From Collinsella sp. UBA6357 (GTDB taxonomy: Bacteria > Actinomycetota > Coriobacteriia > Coriobacteriales > Coriobacteriaceae): DNA of 64,000 bases. This document shows, piece after piece, positions 17,062 to 25,551 of the stretch. The translations under genes were made by a program, and so were the position numbers. The stretch spans positions 43,127 to 107,126 of the forward strand of contig DJRP01000016.1 of NCBI GenBank assembly GCA_002437815.1. Direction: 5' to 3'. How positions within the stretch are numbered: the first letter of the stretch is position 1; each line of letters starts with the position of its first letter. The notes beneath the pieces are model-generated. The model had not been told where the DNA came from and ran no database searches. It was given only the letters and a program-made list of their open reading frames with translations.

Positions 17062-18522
17062 TTAACGCACCTGAGCGACGTAAGCGACGTTGGTGGAGGA
17101 AACCTTGTCCTCGAGCTGAACGCTCATGCGCGGATCACCGGCCGTGGCAACGGTGAGGTCGCCGGTCTCAACGTAGCCGAGTTCCTTGGCGGTCTCGATC
17201 GCCTTGACGATCGTGCCGTTGACCGTGCCCTGCGTAATAGCAGCCTGATGCGGGATGACGCCCCAGTACATGATCATCTGCTGAACGGCCCACTCGTGAC
17301 GGGAGAAGGCAAGAATCGGCATATTGGGACGGAAGTGCGACACCAGACGGGCGGTGCGACCAGTGGTCGTCGGGACGGTGATGCACTTAGCGCCGACGGA
17401 AGTTGCCATGTTCACGGCAGACATGCCGACGACGTTGTTGACGACACGCGTGCCATGAGCGCCCTTGGGCATATCGAGCGGAGCGTGAGCCGGGAGATAC
17501 TTCTCGGTCTCAAGAGCGATGCTGGCCTGCATCTTGACGGCCTCGACCGGGTACTTGCCGGCCGCGGACTCACCGGACAGCATGACGGCGTCGGTACCGT
17601 CGTAGATGGCGTTGGCGACGTCGGCGACCTCAGCGCGGGTCGGACGGGGGTTCTGCTGCATGGAGTCGAGCATCTGCGTGGCGGTGATGACGGGCTTGTA
17701 AGCCGCGTTGCACTTGGCGATGATCTCCTTCTGGATGTGCGGGACGAGCTCGGGCTTGATCTCGATACCAAGGTCGCCACGGGCAACCATGATGCCGTCG
17801 GAAGCCTCGAGGATCTCATCGAAGTTCTCGACGCCGAGGGCGCACTCGATCTTCGGGAAGATCGTCACATGCTCGCCACCGTTCTCGCGGCAGAGCTTGC
17901 GGATGCCGCGGACGGACTCGCCGTCGCGGATGAAGGAAGCGGCGATGTAGTCGATGTTCTCAGTCAGGCCGAACAGGATGTCCTGACGATCGCGCTCGGT
18001 GATGGCGGGCAGCGAGATGTTGACGTTGGGCATGTTGACGCCCTTACGCTCGCCGATCAAGCCGTCGTTCTTAACGACGCAGGTCATATCCTGGCCGTCG
18101 ACGGACTCGACCTCGAGGGCGACCAGGCCATCGTCGATCAGGATGAGGGAGCCCTTCTCGACCTCGGAGGGGAGGGCGAGGTAGTCGAGGGAGATGTGCT
18201 CAGCGGTGCCGTGGAAATCCTCGGACGTGGGCTGAGCGGTCACGACAATCTTGTCGCCAGTCTTGACGGCGACCTTCTTGCCGTCGACCAGAAGGCCGGT
18301 GCGGACCTCGGGGCCCTTGGTGTCGAGCAGGATGCCGACGGGCATGCCGAGCTCCTTGGAAATACGGCGAACACGCTCGATGCGACCGTGATGCTCGTCG
18401 TAGGAACCGTGCGAGAAGTTGAAGCGGGCAACATTCATGCCTGCCTTGATCATCTCGCGGATGGTCTCGTCGCTGTCGCAGGCGGGACCCATGGTGCATA
18501 CAATCTTAGTGCGCTTGTACAT
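17062..18522 (-). CDS. pyk: Pyruvate kinase
   Basis: 486 residues. Converts phosphoenolpyruvate and ADP to pyruvate and ATP, the last step of glycolysis. The N-terminus MYKRTKIVCTMGPACDS and NVARFNFSHGSYDEH are diagnostic. The active-site region includes FPKIECALGVENFDEIL, VARGDLGIE and the catalytic TATQMLDSM. The C-terminal domain is complete, but there is no extra PEP-utiliser-like domain as in Bacillus. It is monocistronic, with a TATAAT -10 upstream and a strong terminator downstream. Confidence 0.97.
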   Translation of the reverse strand: MYKRTKIVCTMGPACDSDETIREMIKAGMNVARFNFSHGSYDEHHGRIERVRRISKELGMPVGILLDTKGPEVRTGLLVDGKKVAVKTGDKIVVTAQPTSEDFHGTAEHISLDYLALPSEVEKGSLILIDDGLVALEVESVDGQDMTCVVKNDGLIGERKGVNMPNVNISLPAITERDRQDILFGLTENIDYIAASFIRDGESVRGIRKLCRENGGEHVTIFPKIECALGVENFDEILEASDGIMVARGDLGIEIKPELVPHIQKEIIAKCNAAYKPVITATQMLDSMQQNPRPTRAEVADVANAIYDGTDAVMLSGESAAGKYPVEAVKMQASIALETEKYLPAHAPLDMPKGAHGTRVVNNVVGMSAVNMATSVGAKCITVPTTTGRTARLVSHFRPNMPILAFSRHEWAVQQMIMYWGVIPHQAAITQGTVNGTIVKAIETAKELGYVETGDLTVATAGDPRMSVQLEDKVSSTNVAYVAQVR

Positions 18523-18585
18523 TCAGACCTCCATCTGACATCGTCTTGCGCTGATAGATAAACCATAAGAAATAAAACCGAGACG

Positions 18586-18591
18586 ATTATA
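18586..18591 (-). promoter_or_regulatory. -10 element for pyk
   Basis: On the - strand TATAAT occupies 18591-18586, about 65 bases before the pyk ATG. The -35 region is not consensus, so only the -10 is claimed. Confidence 0.5.
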
Positions 18592-18855
18592 GCGAATCGA
18601 ACTACCGCGTATCCGGCAAAATCGACCGCATACCGATTTGGGAGCGCCTGAAGTGCGAAAGAAATGTATAAGAAAAAATTTTATCAAGCGCATGTAACGC
18701 GTTGACGTGCCTGTTATCCCAGTTCTCGCTTTGCCGCAGGTAAAAACGTTTTACCAAAAAAAGTTAAGGTATTTTCGGCTCTCGGGCATATGTGTTTCGT
18801 ATTTGGGCCAGGTGTGTTCTTCCGCGCGTTTGGGGTACCATAGCTCCACTATCAA

Positions 18856-18949
18856 CTGCCGCTCAGCACGGCAGCCTTGATGAGCCCTTGCCCTTCTCCT
18901 GGGAATTATGATCGGGCATCAATCTGCTGAGTGGCCCGATTCCCAGGAG
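18856..18949 (+). promoter_or_regulatory. Structured 5' leader with Shine-Dalgarno sequestered in a hairpin
   Basis: A first stem pairs CTGCCG with CGGCAG (18856-18874). A second pairs CTCCTGGGA (18896-18904) with TCCCAGGAG (18941-18949) and, inside it, ATCGGGC (18911-18917) with GCCCGAT (18934-18940). The ATPase ribosome site AGGAGG (18945-18950) lies in the right arm, so the folded form should block initiation. It does not match any riboswitch consensus I know. Upstream, 18592-18855 shows no other clear feature. Confidence 0.6.
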
Positions 18950-18961
18950 GGGACTCTTTAT

Positions 18962-21640
18962 ATGCAAAAGGAATACCTGTCCTCTGCGGCCGAGGTGCTC
19001 GAAGACCAACGTGTCGACGAGAACCTCGGCCTGAGTTCGGGGGAGGCGGCGTCGCGCTTGGCGACGGCCGGCCCCAACAAGCTCAAGGAGGCCGAGAAGA
19101 CGCCGCTGTGGAAGCGTTTCTTCGAGCAGATGGCCGACCCGATGGTCATCATGCTTATCGTGGCCGCTTTCATCAGCGCGGCGACGGGCCTCGTCAAAGG
19201 CGAGCCCGACTTCGCCGACGTCGCGATCATCATGTTCGTCGTTATCGTGAACTCCGTGCTCGGCGTGGTCCAGGAGGCCAAAAGCGAGGAAGCCCTCGAG
19301 GCCTTGCAGGAGATGAGCGCGGCGCAGTCCAAGGTGTTGCGCGACGGTAAGCTTGTGCACCTGCCGAGCGCCGAGCTCGTGCCGGGCGATGTGATCATGC
19401 TCGAGGCGGGCGACTCGGTGCCGGCTGATTGCCGCGTGCTCGAGAGCGCCAGCATGAAGATCGAGGAGGCCGCGCTCACCGGCGAGTCCGTGCCGGTCGA
19501 GAAGCACACCGAGGCTATCGAGCTTGCCGCCGGCGCCGACGACGTGCCGCTCGGCGATCGTAAGAACATGTGCTACATGGGCTCCACCGTGGTCTACGGC
19601 CGTGGCCGCGCCGTCGTGGTGGGCACCGGTATGGACACCGAGATGGGCAAGATCGCCGGCGCCCTCGCCGAGGCCAAGGAGGAGCTCACCCCGCTCCAGG
19701 TCAAGCTCGCTGAGCTCAGCCGCATCCTCACCATCATGGTGATCGTCATCTGCGTCGTGATCTTTGGCGTTGACATTGTGCGCCATGGCGTGGGTAACGT
19801 CCTTACCGACCCGACGGCCCTGCTCGACACCTTCATGGTCGCCGTGTCGCTCGCCGTCGCCGCGATCCCTGAGGGCCTCGTGGCCGTCGTGACCATCGTG
19901 CTGTCGCTCGGCGTGACCAAGATGGCCAAACGCCAGGCGATTATCCGCAAGCTCAGCGCCGTCGAGACGCTCGGCTGTACGCAGACGATCTGCTCCGACA
20001 AGACCGGTACCCTCACGCAGAATAAGATGACGGTCGTCAAGCACGAGCTCGCCGCGCCCGAGGAGAAGTTCCTCGCCGGCATGGCGCTGTGTTCCGATGC
20101 CCGTTGGGATGAGGAGCTCGGCGAGGCCGTGGGCGAGCCGACCGAGTGCGCGCTCGTGAACGACGCGGGCAAGGCAGGCCTCACCGGGCTTGCCGTCGAG
20201 CACCCGCGCGTGGGCGAGGCGCCGTTTGACTCCGGCCGCAAGATGATGTCCGTCGTGGTCGAGACCCTCGATGGCGAGTACGAGCAGTACACCAAGGGCG
20301 CGCCCGACGTGGTACTGGGGCTTTGCACCCATATCTACGAAGACGGCAAGGTCGTGCCGCTCACTGACGCGCGCCGTGCCGAGCTCGTGGCCGCCAACAA
20401 GGCCATGGCCGACGAGGCCCTGCGCGTGTTGGCGCTGGCGAGTCGCACCTGGTCCGATGCACCCGCCGACTGCTCACCGACGAACCTGGAGCACGACCTC
20501 GTGTTCTGCGGTCTCTCGGGCATGATCGACCCCGTCCGTCCCGAGGTGGCCGACGCCATCCGCGAGGCGCACGACGCGGGTATCCGTACCGTCATGATCA
20601 CGGGCGACCACATCGACACGGCTGTCGCCATCGCCAAACAACTCGGCATCGTCAGCGACCGCAGCCAGGCACTCACCGGCGCTGACCTCGACCGCATGAG
20701 CGACGAGGAGCTCGACGCGCATATCGAGGACTACGGCGTCTACGCCCGCGTTCAGCCCGAGCACAAGACGCGCATCGTCGAGGCGTGGAAGTCTCGCGAC
20801 CAGATCGTGGCCATGACGGGCGACGGCGTCAACGACGCGCCGTCCATCAAACGTGCCGACATCGGTGTCGGGATGGGCATCACCGGCACCGACGTCACCA
20901 AGAACGTGGCCGACATGGTTCTTGCCGACGACAACTTCGCAACGATCATCGGCGCCGTCGAGGAAGGCCGCCGCATCTACGACAACATCCGCAAGGTGAT
21001 CCAGTTCCTGCTGTCGGCGAACCTCGCTGAGGTGTTCTCGGTATTCATCGCCACGCTCATCGGCTTTACCATCTTCCAGCCGGTGCAGCTCTTGTGGGTG
21101 AACCTCGTGACGGACTGCTTCCCGGCGCTTGCGCTGGGCATGGAGCAGGCCGAGGGCGATGTCATGCGTCGCCGTCCCCGCAACGCCAAGGACGGCGTCT
21201 TTGCCGGTCACATGGGTCTCGACTGCATCGTCCAGGGTCTGATCATCACGGCGCTCGTGCTGGCGAGCTTCTTTGTGGGTGTGTACTTCGACATGGGCTA
21301 CATCGACATCGCCGACATGATCGCGGGTGCGGCCGACGAGGAAGGCGTGATGATGGCCTTCATCACGCTCAACATGGTTGAGATCTTCCACTGTTTCAAC
21401 ATGCGGAGCCGTCGCGCGTCGCTCCTCACGATGAAGAAGCAGAACTGGTGGCTGTGGGGCAGCGCCTTGCTCGCGCTCGTGCTCACGGTGATCGTGACCG
21501 TACAGCCCACGCTCGCCAACATGTTCTTTGGACCGGTGACGCTTGAGCTGCGCGGCGTGCTCGCGGCGCTGGGGCTCGCGTTCCTGATTATTCCGCTGGT
21601 TGAGGTGTACAAGGCCATCATGCGGGCGGTGGAGCGCTAG
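18962..21640 (+). CDS. Calcium-translocating P-type ATPase (P2 type)
   Basis: 892 residues. A membrane pump that exports cations, probably Ca2+, at the cost of ATP. It has an N-terminal cation-ATPase domain, an actuator motif TGES, the membrane PEGL motif (AAIPEGLVAVVTI), the phosphorylated Asp near 346 in CSDKTGTLTQNK, the hinge TGDGVNDAPS and a C-terminal helical bundle. NLVTD in TM6 fits Ca2+-type P2 pumps. The ATG at 18962 is chosen over an upstream ATG at 18908 because AGGAGGGG lies 11 bases before it. It stands alone, with the SD inside a hairpin. Confidence 0.95.
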   Translation: MQKEYLSSAAEVLEDQRVDENLGLSSGEAASRLATAGPNKLKEAEKTPLWKRFFEQMADPMVIMLIVAAFISAATGLVKGEPDFADVAIIMFVVIVNSVLGVVQEAKSEEALEALQEMSAAQSKVLRDGKLVHLPSAELVPGDVIMLEAGDSVPADCRVLESASMKIEEAALTGESVPVEKHTEAIELAAGADDVPLGDRKNMCYMGSTVVYGRGRAVVVGTGMDTEMGKIAGALAEAKEELTPLQVKLAELSRILTIMVIVICVVIFGVDIVRHGVGNVLTDPTALLDTFMVAVSLAVAAIPEGLVAVVTIVLSLGVTKMAKRQAIIRKLSAVETLGCTQTICSDKTGTLTQNKMTVVKHELAAPEEKFLAGMALCSDARWDEELGEAVGEPTECALVNDAGKAGLTGLAVEHPRVGEAPFDSGRKMMSVVVETLDGEYEQYTKGAPDVVLGLCTHIYEDGKVVPLTDARRAELVAANKAMADEALRVLALASRTWSDAPADCSPTNLEHDLVFCGLSGMIDPVRPEVADAIREAHDAGIRTVMITGDHIDTAVAIAKQLGIVSDRSQALTGADLDRMSDEELDAHIEDYGVYARVQPEHKTRIVEAWKSRDQIVAMTGDGVNDAPSIKRADIGVGMGITGTDVTKNVADMVLADDNFATIIGAVEEGRRIYDNIRKVIQFLLSANLAEVFSVFIATLIGFTIFQPVQLLWVNLVTDCFPALALGMEQAEGDVMRRRPRNAKDGVFAGHMGLDCIVQGLIITALVLASFFVGVYFDMGYIDIADMIAGAADEEGVMMAFITLNMVEIFHCFNMRSRRASLLTMKKQNWWLWGSALLALVLTVIVTVQPTLANMFFGPVTLELRGVLAALGLAFLIIPLVEVYKAIMRAVER

Positions 21641-21793
21641 CCTATCCCGCCGGCCTGTCCGCCTGCGCCGTTTGCCATGCACTCCCGCTTGCTTCGCAAA
21701 GGTCGCGCCTGACAAGCAGCTCCCGGCGGGCGGGCCTACGATGACGCTCTTCGCTCCGCCGCCGCGTGGTGGGGGAGCTAAATAAAAGTGTGT

Positions 21794-21829
21794 GAGCCGG
21801 TTGGGCTTTGCCCGGCCGGCTCGTTTTTG
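21794..21829 (+). terminator. Rho-independent terminator
   Basis: GAGCCGGTTGGGC pairs with GCCCGGCCGGCTC, including two G-U pairs, around a TTT loop and is followed by GTTTTTG. It probably ends the ATPase transcript. The stretch 21641-21793 before it is GC-rich, with no gene seen. Confidence 0.9.
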
Positions 21830-21858
21830 TGGGATTAGACCGTGTGGTCGGGACTGGT

Positions 21859-22194
21859 TTAATAGAATCCAAACCCTGTCATTTCGCCGTAGGGAATTTG
21901 CGGCATAAAGAAGATGATGACAGCCATAACACCCCAGTAGATCTGCAGCGCGAGCGGCGCTGAGGTAAGGGCTTTGAAGAAGGACAGTCCTTTCCTATGC
22001 CCGAATAGCTGGACTGAGCTGAGCAATGCGATTCCAAACGAGATAGCGCTGGGCCAACATGCTTTTACGACGATGCAAAGGAAGTGGCATGTGACCGTTA
22101 TCGCTATGCATCCAAATCCCCAGAGCCATTTCTTGTTTAAGAAGTACTGGATGCCCCATACGCCTAAAAGAGGGGCAATGATAACGGAGATCAT
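21859..22194 (-). CDS. Small membrane protein, putative immunity-type partner
   Basis: 111 residues with three or four hydrophobic helices (about 1-18, 25-50, 52-65 and 80-98). No family is recognised. It is the last gene of a three-gene - strand operon and starts 9 bases after the stop of the secreted peptide gene. Small multi-helix proteins in this position often give immunity to, or help export, the peptide encoded beside them. That role is inferred from context only. Confidence 0.6.
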   Translation of the reverse strand: MISVIIAPLLGVWGIQYFLNKKWLWGFGCIAITVTCHFLCIVVKACWPSAISFGIALLSSVQLFGHRKGLSFFKALTSAPLALQIYWGVMAVIIFFMPQIPYGEMTGFGFY

Positions 22195-22203
22195 CGCTTT
22201 CTC

Positions 22204-22701
22204 CTAGCCGTTGATGCAGCGTACGTATTCTCCGGAGTTGGGGGGATACACGCTGCAAGGGAGCCGGTAAACGTTCCCGGCAGGAACAGGTCGTCCGAGA
22301 AGTTGATTAGCTGCGTAACTGACCCAGTAATCACCGGATTTTCCTGTGATTTGCTTAATAATGCCATCGATTACGAGACCTTCAACATACCCTTTTAGGG
22401 CTTTACCGATATAGACGGCGATTTTTACAATCCATTGCCCCAGTCCTCGCGTCTCGTATTCCTGGTCATTGATTGCAAGATACTCGAATTGGGTAACGAC
22501 ATACATCTCGCCGTTGGCGTCTAGTGCATAGGTTGTCCATCCGGCACCCGACTCATTGATGGCTTCGACGTATTCCTCGGGAGAGGAAAAATCCACATCG
22601 AGGGGCTCGGCTTTGGATTGCTTCGGCGACGCCGTGAGTGTGCAGAGCGCGATTGCGCTTGCGATAAATGATTTGCGGCTTATGGGAACGTTGCGCAGCA
22701 T
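22204..22701 (-). CDS. Secreted two-cysteine protein, bacteriocin-like candidate
   Basis: 165 residues. The start at 22701 is set by AAGGAGAG on the - strand; the open frame continues upstream but overlaps the preceding gene. Residues 1-31 form a signal peptide (MLRNVPISRKSFIASAIALC, likely cut after KQSKA). The mature part has an amphipathic, Gly/Ile/Val-rich stretch (RGLGQWIVKIAVYIGKALKG onward, about 85-120). Near the C-terminus two cysteines are ten residues apart (LPCSVYPP, YVRCING) and could form a disulfide. The family is unknown. The neighbouring thioredoxin-like and membrane proteins suggest an exported antimicrobial or signalling peptide. Confidence 0.65.
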   Translation of the reverse strand: MLRNVPISRKSFIASAIALCTLTASPKQSKAEPLDVDFSSPEEYVEAINESGAGWTTYALDANGEMYVVTQFEYLAINDQEYETRGLGQWIVKIAVYIGKALKGYVEGLVIDGIIKQITGKSGDYWVSYAANQLLGRPVPAGNVYRLPCSVYPPNSGEYVRCING

Positions 22702-22717
22702 AATTCTCTCCTTAGGT

Positions 22718-23152
22718 CTAGCTTGCCCTTGTTGCGCTGTTGAGTTTTGACCTCCAATCAGTAAAACGTGTTTCAAACGATTCGAGAGTCGATAGGTCGA
22801 ACTCAGATACTGTTTCTCCGTTTGAAATGGCGTAAATCGAGGGGTAGAACTCAAATGAGGGAAAGAGCGCTTTAAGTGTCTTTCTGCCGGTCTCCTTTTG
22901 ATTCTTGGGAACAGCAAGGGCGACGATGCCGTTCTTAATGTCCGGCGAAAGCGCTCGTTCTGCTCGTCTGAGCTGATCGCAAGCCGGGCAACCTTCCAGT
23001 TCAATCTGGACGATAAACGTCTCTCTATTCGCTAGCTTTGATTTGAGTTCAGATACCGAGATAGTTCTTGAGCCATAGTCAAGCTGAATCAATAAGGCAA
23101 GGATAACAAAGACCAACAACGAGGTGACAATAAGAGCAGCTTGTCTTTTCAT
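22718..23152 (-). CDS. Membrane-anchored thioredoxin-like protein (bacteriocin-accessory type)
   Basis: 144 residues. A membrane anchor (about 5-24) is followed by a thioredoxin-like domain outside the membrane. The redox motif is CPAC in IELEGCPACDQLRRAE, and a cis-Pro-like segment FYPSIYAISNGETVSEF lies downstream. This resembles PedC/BrcD-type accessory proteins that form disulfides in class II bacteriocins. It is the first gene of the operon; the next starts 16 bases on and encodes a secreted protein with exactly two external cysteines, a fitting substrate. The upstream 23153-23250 is AT-rich and probably carries the promoter. Confidence 0.7.
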   Translation of the reverse strand: MKRQAALIVTSLLVFVILALLIQLDYGSRTISVSELKSKLANRETFIVQIELEGCPACDQLRRAERALSPDIKNGIVALAVPKNQKETGRKTLKALFPSFEFYPSIYAISNGETVSEFDLSTLESFETRFTDWRSKLNSATRAS

Positions 23153-23318
23153 TTCGTCCCCCCAAAACTCTCTAAGTTATAAATATTTAATATAAAACAT
23201 TAAAAATAGAGTCTAAAAGGTGAATGGTAGTAATTTGCTGGTAAATGGTTGCAGATAAGAAGGCCAGAACGGAAAAGTACAATGAACTCGATGGAAGAGA
23301 AAAATGCGAGGTGGAGAG

Positions 23319-23807
23319 ATGAAAGATTCGCATGCCTATCTTCGTTTGACGACGGGCTTTCTAACGGTCTTCTGCATTGCCCTGGCGGTTCAGGCCATGG
23401 CCTGCTTGGTGCTGTTTGGCCATATGGCGACTTTGCTGTTCGAAAAGGGAATCTCGGCTGATGGCGGGAGATTCCTTCTTCTGCTTAGTGTGAATACGCT
23501 CTGCGACGCTGCTACGTTCCTCTTGTTTACGATTCTGACGGCGAAGGTCAGGCGAGGCGGTCGGCCCTTCGGTAAGTGGCAGACGAGGATGTTGGTTACT
23601 ACGGGAATATTGATGTCTCTTAAGGCTATCGTCAGCATCATGTGGCCGACTTTCCAGTTGCCGTATAGCGAAATCCTCGGGGAGGCCGAGTTTGTGTTTC
23701 CCGAGTTCGATTTTCAATCGCTTTCCTACGGACTCGTTTTCTTTGCGTTGGCGGGGGTCTTTGAGTACGGTAGGGTGTTACAAGAAGATTCCGACGAGAT
23801 TCTATAG
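23319..23807 (+). CDS. DUF2975-family membrane protein
   Basis: 162 residues with four predicted helices (about 12-38, 52-75, 93-112 and 130-150). The layout and the following small HTH gene match DUF2975 proteins, which commonly sit with a YozG-like regulator in Gram-positives. The start at 23319 has GGTGGAGAG just before it; an in-frame ATG at 23304 is the alternative. The function is unknown. The regulator begins 11 bases after the stop. Confidence 0.7.
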   Translation: MKDSHAYLRLTTGFLTVFCIALAVQAMACLVLFGHMATLLFEKGISADGGRFLLLLSVNTLCDAATFLLFTILTAKVRRGGRPFGKWQTRMLVTTGILMSLKAIVSIMWPTFQLPYSEILGEAEFVFPEFDFQSLSYGLVFFALAGVFEYGRVLQEDSDEIL

Positions 23808-23818
23808 GAGGTAATACG

Positions 23819-24070
23819 GTGCCGATTGTTATGCGCCTTGACCGCGTGATGGCGGACCGTAAGATCTCATCGCAGGAATTGGCCGAGATAATAGGAATAT
23901 CGCCCGTCAATCTCTCCCGAATCAAAACGGGAAAGCTCAAGGGAATCCGCTTTACGACGCTCGAGGCGATGTGCGAAGCGCTCCGGTGCAAGCCTGGTGA
24001 CATCATCGATTGGATGGATGACGACGAATACGCCGAAGCATTTGGCAGGTCTGACGGGACATTACGTTAA
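23819..24070 (+). CDS. Small XRE-family HTH regulator (YozG-like)
   Basis: 83 residues, almost all of it a Cro/C1-type helix-turn-helix: MADRKISSQELAEIIGIS, then NLSRIKTGKLKGIRF and the closing helix ALRCKPGDIIDW. It starts at GTG with a strong TAGGAGG site. It is cotranscribed with the DUF2975 gene and probably regulates that operon. It has no sensor domain. Confidence 0.88.
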   Translation: MPIVMRLDRVMADRKISSQELAEIIGISPVNLSRIKTGKLKGIRFTTLEAMCEALRCKPGDIIDWMDDDEYAEAFGRSDGTLR

Positions 24071-24112
24071 AATTCCTGTTCAGTTGTGTTGTTTGATGTT
24101 GGGAAGGTGTTT

Positions 24113-25300
24113 GTGGGAAAGGCGAGGTCGAAGGCTAAGAAAAAGACGACGGGGGCGCGGGCCAAGCGCGACCGGCGTCGTCGTCAGGCGAGCGAGGCTT
24201 CTGCCTCGGCGGCCGAGCTTTTGGCGCAGGCTCCTTCCATCGACAGCCTGACCGACGTTCCCGCGTTTGCGGATCTGCCTGTCGACGATGCTCAGCAGGA
24301 GGCCTACCGGGCGTTTTGTGCAGCGGCTGAGGAGCCCGAGCAGATGCTGATGGGTGCCGTCGTGCGCCTGGACCGCGGGTTCCCGCTCGTGGCGAGCGAG
24401 GGCGACACGTTTCGCGCCGAGCATGCCGTGGGGTTTGCCAAGGCGCGCGGCGAGGGGGAGGTTCTGCTTCCGGCCGTGGGCGACCGCGTGGCCGTGCGCC
24501 GGGCGCCCGGGCACGACATGGGCGTGATCGAGTGTGTGCTTCCGCGCCGGACGAGCTTCGAGCGGTGGCGCGGCGGTGCGCGCGGCGAGCATCAGGTGCT
24601 GTGCTCGAACCTCGACACCGTGCTCATCGTGCAGGCGCTCGGCGCCGGCGAGGTGCTGCTCGACCGTATCGCCCGCTCGCTCGTGCTCGCTCTCGATTGC
24701 GGGGCGACGCCCGTTGTCGTGCTCACCAAGGCCGATCGCTGCGGGGCGGATGAGCTTGCGGAAGATCTTGAATGCGTGCACCGTTTGGTGGGTTCCGGCG
24801 TTCGCGTGATCGTGACGAGCTCGGCGGAGGGGCGCGGCCTCGACGAGGTGCGCGCCTGCGTGCCCGCCGGGTCGTGCGCCATGATCTTGGGCGAGTCGGG
24901 CGCCGGCAAGTCGACGCTGCTCAACGCGTTGCTCGGCCACGAGGCACTCGCGACCGGCGGTGTTCGCGAGCGCGACGACCAGGGCCGCCACACCACGGTC
25001 GCCCGCACCATGGTGGCGCTGCCGGGCGACGCCGGCGTGATCGCCGACGCCCCGGGCCTGCGGAGCCTGCCCCTCGTGGGGCATGAGCGGGGGCTCGCCC
25101 GTGCCTTTCCCGAGATCGTCGAGGCGTCGCATGCCTGCCGATTTGGCGATTGCACCCACACGCACGAGCCGGGGTGCGCCGTGCGCGAGGCCGAGGACAC
25201 GGGCGAGATTGACTCCCTGCGTCTGGAAATGTTCCTTTCGCTGGCCTCGTCCATGCGTGTGAGCGCCCAGATGCTCGATCCGGACGTTCACCTCGATTGA
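24113..25300 (+). CDS. rsgA: Ribosome small-subunit-dependent GTPase A
   Basis: 395 residues. A circularly permuted GTPase that helps late maturation of the 30S subunit. An N-terminal basic extension (KKKTTGARAKRDRRRRQ) precedes an OB domain. The G motifs come in permuted order: TKAD (G4), then GESGAGKST (G1) and DAPG (G3). The C-terminal zinc site is visible in ACRFGDCTHTHEPGCAV. I chose GTG 24113, preceded by GGGAAGG, over a GTG at 24086. It is longer than the usual ~300 residues because of the N-terminal tail. Confidence 0.93.
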   Translation: MGKARSKAKKKTTGARAKRDRRRRQASEASASAAELLAQAPSIDSLTDVPAFADLPVDDAQQEAYRAFCAAAEEPEQMLMGAVVRLDRGFPLVASEGDTFRAEHAVGFAKARGEGEVLLPAVGDRVAVRRAPGHDMGVIECVLPRRTSFERWRGGARGEHQVLCSNLDTVLIVQALGAGEVLLDRIARSLVLALDCGATPVVVLTKADRCGADELAEDLECVHRLVGSGVRVIVTSSAEGRGLDEVRACVPAGSCAMILGESGAGKSTLLNALLGHEALATGGVRERDDQGRHTTVARTMVALPGDAGVIADAPGLRSLPLVGHERGLARAFPEIVEASHACRFGDCTHTHEPGCAVREAEDTGEIDSLRLEMFLSLASSMRVSAQMLDPDVHLD

Positions 25301-25313
25301 TTTTTTCTATGAC

Positions 25314-25348
25314 AGCCGTCTCCCAACTGATCGGGAGACGGCTTTTTT
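25314..25348 (+). terminator. Rho-independent terminator of rsgA
   Basis: AGCCGTCTCCC pairs with GGGAGACGGCT around a short loop and is followed by TTTTTT. The remaining bases to 25551 carry nothing clear beyond the probable Tad promoter region. Confidence 0.93.
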
Positions 25349-25551
25349 GATGCCGAAACAGCTGTTGTCGCTTGCCGGAAGAAGCAACTGACCATGGGCT
25401 GACACCTGGCCGACACAGGCGGTTTGCCGGGTGCTTGTGTTTGGTTTGACCGTGCATTTTGATATGGAAATCGCAAGCGTCCGCCGTTGGAGCCCCGAGA
25501 CAATAGTGGTGCGGGGCAACGAGCCCCGCAGCTCGACCGAAGGGGGCTGCC

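Noticed and set aside
18842..18961. yybP-ykoY (Mn2+) riboswitch ahead of the P-type ATPase
   Set aside because: The conserved loop sequences of that motif are not found; only the SD-blocking stem is supported.
22702..23004. Upstream extension of the secreted peptide frame
   Set aside because: It overlaps the thioredoxin-like gene, and a signal peptide with a strong ribosome site starts at 22701.
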